Positions 24,747-37,023 of a DNA stretch of 64,000 nucleotides are shown piece by piece (positions within the stretch are counted from its first letter, which is position 1; the number at the start of each line of letters is the position of its first letter). The translations under genes and the position numbers were made by a program. Under the pieces are notes generated by a model, which was not told the origin of the DNA, did no database searches, and saw nothing but the letters and a program-made list of their open reading frames with translations. This stretch comes from Bugulina stolonifera (taxonomy: Eukaryota > Bryozoa > Gymnolaemata > Cheilostomatida > Bugulidae): assembly GCA_935421135.1 (NCBI GenBank), contig OW285190.1:9992501-10056500 (forward strand), given 5' to 3'.

Positions 24747-27700
24747 CCTATAGTAATTCAGGTTAATGAATCTAGAAATGCTAATTCTAGGGACCAGGAT
24801 ATAACTGACTCTAACATCATGGAATAGATATACAGGTCGAGTGTGTTTACATGCAGCTTTTTTTTATAAAAAAACCATTTTGTAACGAGTTGAACTCTAC
24901 TACACTATAACTGTGACTGCCACATGACTTTATGTAATACTAAACTTTTGCCATTAGCTATGTTAAAACTATTTCAACGCTCCCAATTTTTTGTAAAGCG
25001 AATTCATAGGCCACACTTTTTACTTGATAACAAATAAACCACCTCCTTCCAACTCTAATTTCATTTGATGTAGCTATTAGAGACTGTGTGCAGTGTAGTA
25101 GCCCTGCACTATTCTGCTACTAGAGAGGTTTATTCATGTCAAATCCTACAGATAAAATAGAGCTTCCAGAACTTAATTCAAAACTTCTTTGCTGTAAAAT
25201 CGTCAGTAATACCACACATGTGCAGCATGTGTTCTACATACTGCAATTTCACAGACAATACATGTACACTGTAATAATTATAACACATCAGTGATTCATT
25301 ATAAAATGTTTTTACCGGCGTCTTTCAGAACTCTCAACTCTGAAATGATAATAAGGTGAACTATATTTTCCCAATATAATACCGGACATTATATACTTGG
25401 CTGTTAATTTATCACAGCTAGATAGTGTATTTGAACCAAAATCAAAATAATAACTCAATTAAATGTTGTATTACCCTATACAAAATTTCTGGTTTTGAAG
25501 GAAGGTAATGCAGTATACTGAAAGACGTATTTTTGGGTTAGGAAATTTATTTTTGAGCAGTCAGAGACTTGTTTCAAATCCATGAAAATACCAGTCCCCG
25601 ACCGGGGTTTGAACATCGGCACCTAACCACCTAGCACAGTGAACAGAACAAATTAAAAACATGGCCAAACCCCCTGACAATGTACTGAATATTGTGCATA
25701 CATCGTAACTGATGGCAAACACGTACATTGTACATGTAGGTGGTATGCAGGGTGTTACTGGCACGGTAGCATTTAAACTGGAGCCACTAATATCAGATGA
25801 AATAACAACTGTGTGTTATACTGTCTCATTGTCATTGCAAACTGCAATTTGTATCTCTTTTTTTCTGTTGAATAAGTCAATTAAAACAATTATTTGCCTT
25901 GCAACATGTACATATACATGTAGATGTAAAGTCACTGTATGCAATATTGTAATGTTTTTAGTGTATGATTACGTATGGGTGCCGATGTAGGCACGGGTAC
26001 GGGAAGCGCTTGGTAGTTGGTAGAGGACGACCAAGGTAACTTCCACACATTACATAAAGAGTGAACAGTTGAGTTAAGCTCTTGTGATTATTGATGAAGA
26101 CGTAGGCCGAGGCTGAGACACATTGAAGAGTCCAGGGTCGACGTAGGTCTGGTAGTTTATACTCCAAAGGAGTGTAGAAAGTAGTAATGCTGATCTAAGG
26201 GCTTAGACCCGACGCTAGATTCATTAAAGAATCCGGGATCGGCTAAAGTCCAATGGTGTAGAACTCACAAGGAGTGTAGAAAGAGTACTTAAACGAGTAT
26301 GAGGACGAGCTCGGGCGCTGAGGTCTAAAAGACCAGGGCTGAAGCTGCCTGCCTGCAAGAGTAAGACTCTGTAGGTTGAGTTAGGAGATGTTGCTTTATT
26401 AGAGCGCAATCAACAACTGATTTGTACAGCAAAATGCGTGAGCTTTTATACATAAGATACTTCCGGTAAAAAGGTACGATAAGGTATCGGGCGGTACGAT
26501 AAGGTATCGGGCGGTACGATAAGGTATCGTACCGGAAATTGCATAACAATATGGCGGAATTACGCCCGAGGTCGGCCATCAAAAAGGTCGGCTTTGCACA
26601 AAAAGTGCTTACAATATGCTAAAACAGATAATATATAATTGTGGCCGTGTTCTGAGACATCGGCCCCAAAAGTATACAGATAAAAAGACTTAGAGTAATA
26701 ATCAGAATAATAATGTATCTAGTTCACACGTAATCTGGACATGAATGCATGTTTGGAGTCACTTAATAGGGACAATATCTATTTAGGTGTCAGGGTCTTC
26801 TTGATAACTTCTGCATCGGTCGGCCTGGGTGTCGGATCTGTCGGCCGGTCCATTACAATATCATGTACATGTCATGTAAATGTCAACCATGTATATGTAT
26901 AATTATACAGGTGCTAGTCAGCATAAATTAGCATGGGTGAGTAACTGCATATTATAGCATATATGCACAACTATATTAGTAATCAATTTCCAAAATTACC
27001 TAAAACTAGAGAAGAGCCATAAATAAACTAATCTTATGCTATGGGCTCTCATGAAGCTCACAATAAGCTTTTATCACATCAACAATGAGACATTGCAATT
27101 TGTCCTGAACCAATAATAGAAAGCCCTATACTTCCCTATATACTGTAAGTATCACACATAGATATAACAAAAAGGTATCTATTAATAGATATCTATGGTA
27201 TCACACGTTCAGTCTTCTTATTCTAATGCGGTTTGGTTGGTAATTCTTTTGGAGCACAAATAAATTATTTTTAGTATAACTTGTATACTTAAAACAATTA
27301 CTGGGATTCTCAATGTTTTATCTCATAATGTGATAGGGTGGGTGTCGTGCCACCACACTAACGCTAACGCTAGCGCTAACAACGCTAGCGCTAGCACTAA
27401 CACTAACTCTAATCTGTGCCAGCACACTAACACAGGTTAGAGTTATTCTATAGGTCAACATTGGTCCGCACTAACAAACGACCAATCTTCTTTGTTACCA
27501 AAATTCTATGTACAGCTTTTTCTGAGACTGTCAAGTAATGCATGTATAATGCATGCAATACTTCAATTGTGAGTGCAGCCCAACTGTAGGTACATGTACG
27601 CATATATTCAGGTTACAAAAGCAAATACCTCCTATCAGTATTATTGAGTGCTTCCCAATAAAATATGATAAGAAATGAAGGGAAACCTGCTGCCAGCATA

Positions 27701-27977
27701 TCGACAGCATGTGTAATGTCAGCCGTATCCTTGACAACGAGATAACACTGTAGCCTGTGTAACTTACTAGAGGAGCTTACGGAGATTGAAGGGGGCACTG
27801 GTTGCACCTCCAGCACCAAAAAAAGTCGAGGTATGTGGGCTATAAGAACTAGAGATAATTTTTAGATGGTGGTGATTTATAACATTTTGTTTAACCAAAA
27901 GCTGTTAGAGTTTGGTAGTTAGTTGGTAGGTGTTGCAGTGTCTAGATTTTAGCACAGACTTTACAGGCGAGAGAAAA
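24747..27977. other. Spacer between caveolins 2 and 3
   Basis: No gene was recognised. It contains a tRNA-like fragment near 25580-25650, a solo-LTR-like element (25948-26857), a short interrupted TTAGCG-type tract near 27355-27410 and, from 27621, DNA duplicated upstream of caveolin 4. Confidence 0.6.
25944..26861 (-). mobile_element. Solo-LTR-like element
   Basis: The block 25948-26857 begins TGTAATG and ends CATTACA, so it has TG...CA ends in short inverted repeats. It is flanked by ATAT on both sides (25944-25947, 26858-26861). It is more GC-rich than its surroundings and contains internal repeats. These include three 20-bp copies of ggtacgataaggtatcgggc near 26470-26535 and two diverged copies of a block ending gagtgtagaaag (to about 26180 and 26283). 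The strand is guessed from the TGTAATGGACC end. A 4-bp duplication is short evidence. Confidence 0.5.
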
Positions 27978-28847
27978 ATGGGTGAAGGTGATAAAAAGGA
28001 TGATGGAAGACCTGATATGGTGAACAGAGACCCAAATAACCTCAATGACTCTCTTATGGTAAGCTAGAATCAACATTCATATTAAAAACCTGTAAGAAAA
28101 CTCTCTGAGCAGGAAATATTTTGGCAATCTCTCAACAGATATTATTATCTTTCTTCGTAGCATAAAAACCATTTGTAATAATAAACATATGTTAGCATAA
28201 TTATTTTTATTTATGTTCAAATTTTGTGGCAAGCCATTGAGCAATCTGTCACCAACTATCGAACTAAATTTTATTCATAATGGGAAAAGTCATCATCGTA
28301 AATTTTTTTTGAATTCTATAATAAATATAGCGGATAACGTTAATAAATGTCAGTATTATGGCATACATATACATTTATACAATCGACCAGCCTACATGTA
28401 TGTATCAAATATTATCACTACAACGCTAAGAGGTCATATCAATGTCTAACATATAATCTGTGCTACCCTATGAATCAATGTTCTGCTGTAACAACCATTT
28501 TATTTACTACGCAGGCTGAATTCGAAGAGGTCTTTGGAGAACCAGAAGGAACATTTTCTCCAGAATGTGCCTGGAAATGTGGTTTCTCCTGCTATCAGGG
28601 AGCAAGGAAATGTTGCTATGCATTTATCACGATTATCTCCACATGGTGTGCCGGTCTATTCTGGGGATGTTTCTACGCTGTGATGTCATGCTGTATGATC
28701 TGGTGGGTCACTCCGTCTCTCAAGGTTTATAAAATCTGCCTCAACTGCTGTGCTGGTTATGTAACAGGATGCTGTGAATGTTTCCTCACACCCGCTTGTT
28801 CGGCTTACGGGTCGTTCTTCAGCAGAATTAAAGTCACTCAAGGATAA
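27978..28847 (+). CDS. Caveolin 3 of 6 (Cys-rich), 137 aa
   Basis: Exons 27978-28058 and 28515-28847, phase 0. Exon 1 holds DMVNRDPNNLN; exon 2 starts AEFEEVFGEPEG, close to the human FEDVIAEPEG signature. The scaffolding-like region AWKCGFSCYQGARKCCY has cysteines where human CAV1 has aromatic and small residues. It ends SRIKVTQG. The second exon is nearly identical to copy 4, so the pair is a recent duplication. Poly(A) signal AATAAA at 28939-28944. Confidence 0.94.
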
Positions 28848-30475
28848 CTACTCGCACTTACTTACAAATTTACTCACTCATACAGAATGTTATCCTAAGT
28901 TTTTACTAATTACAATGACAACTAGTGTAACTTTTCAAAATAAAATTTCTTTCAACAATTACTTACATGTGGTCATACAATGTATATTGTATTTGGAAAA
29001 ATAATACTTAGCAGTATAATTTCTTTTTTAAGTTCTTCTATTATGATGTTATGTGAAATGGTGCATATAATAAAAATAATATTTTGTTTTCTGTATATAT
29101 ATGATCATACATATGATAAAAGAGTTAAATAAAGTAATACTCGGGAGAATCGAATACGCGACTAACAGATTAGGCCTACCTATACATTTTCAAGCATTCA
29201 TACTCGCAATTGAATATAAAATACTGGTGAAAAGTTTTACTCCAAATCAAAACAAAGATTTCCAAATTTCTTTGCTGTTTTCCTTTCTGTATTTGAAGAT
29301 TATAGTCAATTAATCACCTATGTTCTATCTGCAGCATTAACTTTACACCTTCTTTAATTTGACAGTTGTGTCAGCCGTAAATAAACCAAAACAAAGCATC
29401 ACTGTTACACAGATCAGGGCCGTATTTTAAGGGACGGCAGGGAGGCACTGCCACCCCTGTTGCCAAAAGAAAGTAGTCTAAAAACACTACTTCTAAAAAC
29501 TGAGCACTGTTTCCCTTTATATTTGCTTGATTTTCGCACTCCCTCCCACTCAGTAAAACTTTCTGCCTCCCCACTGAATTTTCCTAACCTACGCCCCTGC
29601 AGATTAGTTATAATTATTATAAGACAACAGTTTGTTCACCCTAGAGGTAAACAGTCACATGCCAATAGCCTTAAATCTTTATAATATCAGTATAACAGTA
29701 TATCAATACATACATATACGCGCATCAATTGGAAACTAAGCTGGTGGAGAGGTAAAATGTGTCTGCCCACTGTGTTAGGCAATTAGGTACTGTCTAACCT
29801 CAAACTGAAATCCCCATCAGAAAAGGAATATTTATTTTTAATGTCATGAAGAAAAATCCTTAGCAGCACACAAATAAATCCTTGGAAAAAGTATGGTAGA
29901 TTGCATTATAAAAGGTATTACCAATTCTCATTGCACTAATAAGTTTACATGACGTGCTGATTATCTGGCTACCAAACTGTCAGAACATGGTATAGATAGA
30001 GACTATAATCTTAAAGGATTAAGTCATATAATACAGGCAACCATTCTAATACATGTACATATACATGTAGGTTCAGTGCAAATTATACAAGTATGTAAAT
30101 TCCTATAGCAAATATCTCCTATCAGTATTATTTGAGTGTTTCTCTATAAAATATGATAAGAATTGAAGGGAAACTTGCTGCCAGCATATCAACAGCATGT
30201 GTAATGTCAGCCGTAACCTTGACAACGAGATAACACTGTAGCCTGTGTAACTTACTAGAGGAGCTTACGGAGATTGAATGGGATACTGGTTGTCTCTCCA
30301 GCACCAACAAAAAAGTCGAGGTATGTGGGCTATGAAAGCTAGAGATAATTTTAAGATGGTGGTGATTTATAACAATTTGTTTAACCAAAAAGGAGTTACT
30401 CCTTGTGTTTGTTAAGGAGGTGGTAGGTGTCAAGGTGTCTAGATTTCATTATAAACTTGAAGAATTGAAGAAAAA
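28848..30475. other. Spacer between caveolins 3 and 4
   Basis: No gene. It holds a small inverted-end element (29415-29599) and, from about 30108, the second copy of the duplicated upstream block. Confidence 0.6.
29410..29604. mobile_element. Small DNA transposon remnant
   Basis: The 185-bp block 29415-29599 starts CAGGGCCGTA and ends in the reverse complement of CAGGGGCGTA. CAGAT directly flanks both ends (29410-29414 and 29600-29604). It has no coding capacity of its own, and the family is uncertain. Confidence 0.6.
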
Positions 30476-31270
30476 ATGGGTGAAGGTGATAAAAAAGATG
30501 ATGGAAGACCTGATATGGTGAACAGAGACCCAAACAACCTCAATGATTGTCTTATGGTAAGCTAGAATTAATATTCATATTCTAAATATTTATTCAGCTG
30601 CGATTAAATACTTTTATAGCAATAATAAATTGATTGTATTTAAGACATAGGTGTCTATTTACAACGTCTTCGATATAGCTATTGACATTTTATAATGAGA
30701 AGTCCATACAGCGTATTTAATAGATGCTTTGATGCATTATTGTTGATGGAGATTCATTAAATTATGGAATAGAACAGTAATTTCTAAAAGATAAAAATAA
30801 TAATGATAATAGTATTATAGTGTTATTAGTGTTAGTATTATAAATTTGTATTGTTAATTTTCTTTAAGCGTAACGCTGAGATATAATCAGAACACACCCA
30901 TTAGTCCACTGTTTGCATGATTTTATTTATTGCACAGGCTGAATTCGAAGAGGTATTTGGAGAGCCAGAAGGAACATTTTCTCCAGAATGTGCCTGGAAA
31001 TGTGGTTTCTCCTGCTATCAAGGAGCAAGAAAATGTTGTTATGCATTTATCACGATTATCTCCACATGGTGTGCCGGTCTATTCTGGGGATGTTTCTACG
31101 CTGTGATGTCATGCTGTATGATCTGGTGGGTTACTCCATCTCTCAAGGTTTATAAGATCTGCCTCAACTGCTGCGCTGGTTACATAACAGGATGCTGTGA
31201 ATGTTTCCTCACACCAACTTGTTCAGCTTATGGTTCCATGTTAAGCAGGATTAAAGTCACTCAAGGATAA
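30476..31270 (+). CDS. Caveolin 4 of 6 (Cys-rich), 137 aa
   Basis: Exons 30476-30556 and 30938-31270, phase 0. It is the tandem duplicate of caveolin 3. Exon 1 differs by one residue at the end (NDCLM for NDSLM). Exon 2 differs by only a few residues, all in the C-terminal part (YITG for YVTG, PTCS for PACS, SMLS for SFFS). The intron is shorter than in copy 3 (381 against 456 bp). AATAAA at 31376-31381 is the likely poly(A) signal. Confidence 0.94.
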
Positions 31271-32834
31271 CTACTCATGCTGCAACTTTACTGCATATCT
31301 ACAGACTCATCTTCACTATATTTTGAAAAAAACATTATTTTTGCAATGACAATTAATGTACCTATCTGACCATCTTAATAAAGTCGTCTTTAAATAATGA
31401 CATGAAGATTAATATTGAGCCTGAGCAAAGAAATGTAGTGTTCAACTTATTTTCTAGTTTTCCACTAAAATCCATGAGTAACAATGCATGTAACATTGAT
31501 GTGCATATGTTATGGCTAAAATGAATAAAGCATAAATTAATGACACTAATATTATATCTTCAAGCAATTGTTGCACAAGGAGTAGGAAAAACCTCATGGT
31601 GTATGTGCAGCGATCACCAAATTAAACCAAATTAACCGAATTAAATACTTATTCTTTCTCATGCATTGACTATAAGTAACGCAAAGTATGTATTATATAA
31701 AGAGATATGTAAGGGAGAGGCATATATGTACAAATATATAAGTAATGTTCAATTCCAAACAGTAAAAAAATATTAACTTAGTACATTTAGCCAACGGTCT
31801 GTTGGCATGGGCATCACACATGTATGCTATATTTATGATGACTAAAGTTAATCTGGAAAAGAATAAGGAATCAACATACATCAGCTTGTATCTTCATGTC
31901 AGCGCCTGGCAAGTTGTACTATCAAACTAGGCACCACATTTACATAAATGTATCTTTCCACGCAATGCTATAAATACATTGTACATTTCAGAATTAATCA
32001 TGTAGCATGCATATAAAACAGTATAGTTTTTATAATTTACAATATTATGCATGTTCATCTATTTGCACTAATTTCCTTGCAATGTTTAGATATCCAAATA
32101 TGCAAAAAGAGCTTCTCCAAAGTGCATCACGCCATACATCTCACAGGTTGTGATTTGTTAGTTAGTTCTCAAGAGTACAAATAAACGATAAGAAACATAA
32201 ATATTAAACGAAACCAATTATTTTTTTATACCTGTACCAAAGTTCAAGTACAAGTAACTTACATAACAGAGTTCTGTGCTGACAGTCAAAATGTCTCTAT
32301 TAATAGTCATAGAATAATAGTATATTTGAATAATAATACAAAATTACACCAACTTCAAAACATGTCTAAAGAATAATATACTATTGTATAAATTGACCAG
32401 TATGGTTTCTATATAGCTGATAATAGATTGCCCTCAGAGCGCCGCAATGTGTTTACCACTATTGTATGTTAAACATAATGCAAGGGTCTATAGCATATTC
32501 ATGAGCTTATTAAAATAAGTTTAGAAATAACATTCTTCTTTTGTGGTTATTTATGTATGAATGAACAACTGAGTTAGGTAGCCATACCTGCATTGATGTC
32601 TTTAAGAAACTCAGACGAAACGATGCTTAAGAACCACAGCTAGAAATATCGCTGTTTAACAAAAAGAAAAGAAATTTTCAAAAGAAATATGGTGCGATTA
32701 GCAACACAGAAACAAAAATGCTTTCTATATCAACGAAAACATTGGCATCGCCCTTTCAGTTTCCACCTGCGACATCTCGGCAGCAGCATCAAGTTTTACT
32801 TCTTTCTTAAATCTCAAAACACAAATTTCTCATA
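31271..32834. other. Spacer between caveolins 4 and 5
   Basis: AT-rich; no gene, exon or clear repeat recognised. Confidence 0.55.
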
Positions 32835-35800
32835 ATGGGTGAAGAAGATGGAAGACCAGATATGGTTAACAGGGACCCAAACACCTTGAATGCTAACCTC
32901 TCGGTAAGATATGCACATTCACACTCAGCTTTCCAATTTAATTCATATTTAACCAACAGTTTTCCAGTTTCTAATAATATGCTTAACATTTTCAAAGCTT
33001 GCTTACAAAATTTTAATTTAGAAAGTGAAGCACAATATTAGCAGCTAAACTAATCAGTACTCCAAGCAAATGTACTAATTTTTTAACCACTACGTAGTCT
33101 CAAACACAAAATTTTGGTCAAAGTGATATTCGAGTATTTCTAGAATAGAATTTTGTCTTGCACTTAAAGTTTTGGCAACAATAAGATATAGAGTGTAGTA
33201 TATTTATTGATTTTAGTGTAAACAGAGAAAAACAGTTATAGCAACGGTGCTGCCAAAATTGCAATCAATATGTTTGATAGTCCAACAATAATGAAACACA
33301 TAAGAAGTAATTGTTTTCTGAATAAAGAAATTGAATGAACAATGTAAAGATGTCCTAGTAAACTAGCAACAACCCCCCAAACATTGCTGTTTTGTATATT
33401 AGATAATACAAGTGTCCCATCTTGTCATTCGTTTTCAAACACAAAGCTGGATAGTAGCTTATTATCTTATTTTCTCGTACTAAATCTAACCGCAAAAAAT
33501 CTAAAATGGGTGAAGAAGGTAGAGAACCAGATCTGGTTAACAGAGACCCTAACAGCCTGAACCAAGGCCTAATGGTAAGACTTAACACATGTACATGCAG
33601 TAAAATATAAGTTTAAAAATTTTATAGGAGTTTATATCACAGACCATCAAATGCTGACAAACTTGAATAAAATTTAAAAATTTAAATGTTTTTCCAATGA
33701 ATGAGCTCTATTTTGTTCATTGAATGTGAGTATTTCAAAGAAATAACTCGATTGAGGAATAATGTTAGTATTCAGAAATTTTATTAGGTAAGAGAACTTT
33801 TAATTTATAGCAGAAAATCACTGTCAGGTTGTAGTATTATGCCAAACAACTAGTGACTCTAAATAAATTAAGTGGGTCTATATTTATTTCCAAAAGCTCC
33901 AGTCTAGTCTTTGATGTGGAAAATACATGTAATGTGTGTTGAGTTTCAGATCATATACATGGTACAGTGCACATGTACAGGTATAATTCATTACAACGTG
34001 AAATATGTAATCCATAGGAGATGAAGGGTATAACATATGCAGCACTGTAACAGGTTCAGGTGTATCACCTGGCCATTTAAATCTGACAATTTTTAGAGTC
34101 ACTTTGCACGTCTAGAGATTATGCAGACTTTAGCAAAACTTGACGATTTTTTATGTTTATCATTTTGCTGCCACGGCTAATAGTTTTTAGCAAATTACTA
34201 TTAACATTGGTTGAATACACTCTTGGGTATAGATTTTACAAATTTCTTTTGTGGCTATGGAACAACGGCATGTAAACAAAATCAGTGCTGTTGCTAGGCA
34301 ACAACTGTAGTCACGGTATGATACTATGCTAAGCGCTTTAACAATAGCGATTTGTTTGCAAAAAACAAATAGACTTCATGGAACAGTCCGTTGAGTTGTT
34401 AACACAGATAAAATTATGCCCAGTGCTTACAACTTACATGCAATCATGTGCAATATACTACTTCAAACTGTACTAATATTAGTATTATTATTCATTGGAG
34501 AAAAGAGTGGATTATTTTGTATTAATTCATCATGTCGAAAATGTGAACCGTCAGAATTTTTATTGCACAAAAAATTCATTCCTTAAAACTGGATTCAAGG
34601 AATAAACAATGGGTTTCTGCCCAGAAAAAAACAAAACATCAACATTTACATGCTGAAAATGATATACATGTACATGTACTGTACCTACATGTACATTGTA
34701 AGTGCAGAAGGCAACAAGTAAGGAGGAAAACAGGAAGCAGAAATATGCGTAACATTTATAATATATTAGCTGTGCTGATTCCTTGTTTGGAAATGGCTAG
34801 GGAGTTGTCAGTTCCTGTTGATTTCTAAATTAATTACTTATTGCTAACATCTAATGTGGATGCTACTAACAACTAACCGCTGACAAAACTAACAGCCTAT
34901 GAGGATGCCACGTCTGTTCCTGTTGCTGATAACACTTACCTGTTTCTAACACCAACTGCATAGAATCTAATAAGTAAGTTGACATGTGCTACTAATATAG
35001 AATTTTTTATTCATTACTATTATACATGTACGTAAAATTATATTAGTATATTATCCATTTTAGTCAACTGAATGCCTATTCGGATTTGTCTAACCCTGCA
35101 TGTAATAATAATCCACTGATAAAGTATTTTTACGGGTTAACTGCACTAAAGAGTGAAGGCCCATTTCGACATTTCTGTTAGTTAACTGCACTAAAGACTT
35201 GTTCACACTTATTTGCAGGCTGCCTTTGAGGAAGTATTCGGTGAGCCTGAGGGACTCCACTCTCATGACTGTGCATGGAAGTGTGGATTCAACTGTTACG
35301 AAGGTAGCAGGAAGTGCTGTTATACCTTCATCACCATCATCTCTACTTGGTGTGCTGGTCTGTACTGGGGTTGCTGCTATGCCATGATGTCTTGCTGCAT
35401 GGTATGGTGGGCTACACCATCCATCAAGATCTACAACATCTGCTTGAACTGCTGCACTGGCTACCTAACTGGATTCTGTGAATGCTGCTTGACACCCATC
35501 TGCTCTGCCTATGGGTCATTCTTCAGCAGAATTAAAGTCACTCAAGGATAATCTGAACTTTGAATCTAAATTAAAATTAAAATTTGAATTCATGAATAAT
35601 AGTATCTTTTTGGAAATAAGCATTCTGAGATATGTTGCTAGCAAGCAAGCAATAGACTACTACAAATAGAGCGAAGCACAAATGAATTTTTTACGATTTT
35701 ATTTTTCAAGTTGTATATAATACTAATAAATAATAATAATAATGAGCGGAATCTAGACTTATCATTTCAAGTTGCATCTCATCAGCTGTAACTAATCTGC

Positions 35801-37023
35801 TGCAAACAGAAACAAGCATCACCATCAAATGAATAAATACAGGTACGAATGCATGCAATATTGGTTAAGGCCATGCAAACTTGCAAACATAGTAGATAAT
35901 TATTTTTAAGTAGTTTAATAACTTTGGTGTTATTTCCTTATTCCCAAAAATGTTTTCATCACTGCCATTCACTATAATCAATCTTGCTATAATATGAAAC
36001 CGTTTTAGTTTAATATGTGGCTAGGCAAGTTTTATTTTTAGATGTATCTGAAATGAAAAGGATAGCATTTAAAAATATTGTAGTTATTAAAATAGTTCAA
36101 TATACAGACAGCTAAGTTTCCACATGTATGTCTGTGATGATAAATACGCCATTTCACTTGTACGTGCACATAACTTACGATTCGACAGTAGACTTCTGAA
36201 TATTAAGCTCAGGAGACAGCAAATCCAAAGGAAATTTAAGTGACTGACATCGTATTAAAATGGGGGGACAGGGCATGGTAAAAACCAACTGACAGTTACG
36301 GTAGGAAAAATGGTATACAAATGACCGAGTTCTTGTTGCTAGCAATGCAAAATTTTCAGATATTGATACATAAGGACATTCACAAATATTAGTTGATAAA
36401 AACGTTGTCCTCTATAAGTTTGATTACCTTCCCTTTTAGTAGTTTTGGTTTCACAACGTACCATATAAACTAGGGCATAATTTTATGCAAACAATAAAAT
36501 GTTATAGCTACCGGTAATTTCAGGTATTGCAATGCACCGTTCCATTATGAATACCAAGTAGTATGTAGGAACTAGGCATAGGCCATATACGATGATGCAA
36601 ATAGTGTCTCTTCACTTTACATGATAACAGGAGTAGTTTGGGTGAAGTTATTGCCATATATTGGTACCATATTTGTGCTTGCAGGTCATGTTTGAAGACC
36701 TCGTTGGTGAACCTGAACAGAACCATTCCCCGGATTGCGCCTACAAGTGTGGTTTCAACTGCTACAACTGCTGTCTTAGCCTGTGTTACAAGCTAATAAC
36801 CATTCTATGCACGTGGTGCGTTGGTATGTGCTGGGGATGTGCCTACGCTTATGCTACCTTCTGCCACATATGGATGCTAGTACCATGCTTCAAGTACTGT
36901 AATATGTGCTGTGATCACATGAGGAAGTTCCAGAACCTCTACTGGAACTGCGTACTTACACCTTGCTGTGAAGCTCTTGGCGCATTCTTCAGTAAAATAC
37001 AAGTCACTCAAACAACTGGTTAA
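32835..37023 (+). CDS. Caveolin 5 of 6 (Cys-rich), outer gene of an interleaved pair
   Basis: The proposed exons are 32835-32903 (MGEEDGRPDMVNRDPNTLN...) and 36685-37023 (VMFEDLVGEPEQ... to KIQVTQTTG), giving 135 aa. Pairing is inferred. This second exon starts V-x-FED, as in copies 1 and 2 whose first exons end in V or T, while the intervening second exon starts AAFEE as in copies 3 and 4. All four exons are phase 0, so other pairings are possible. The second exon is the most diverged of the cluster and has 18 cysteines, with a HIWMLVPCFK segment that resembles human HIWAVVPCIK. AATAAA lies at 37447-37452. Confidence 0.85.
33506..35551 (+). CDS. Caveolin 6 of 6 (Cys-rich), nested between exons of caveolin 5
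   Basis: Exons 33506-33574 (MGEEGREPDLVNRDP...) and 35219-35551 (AAFEEVFGEPEG... to SRIKVTQG) give 133 aa. The first exon ends in LM, as in copies 3 and 4, and the second matches their AxFEE class, which supports this pairing. Seventeen cysteines lie in exon 2. An AATAAA at 35725-35730, before the next second exon, suggests that transcripts can end here. If so, this is an independent gene inside the intron of caveolin 5. Confidence 0.87.

Noticed and set aside
25580..25655. tRNA-like sequence with ggtTCAAACCCcg
   Set aside because: The D and anticodon arms cannot be formed; at best a SINE fragment.
27350..27415. Interrupted TTAGCG-like tract, possibly telomere-related
   Set aside because: Short, irregular and not a known animal telomere unit.
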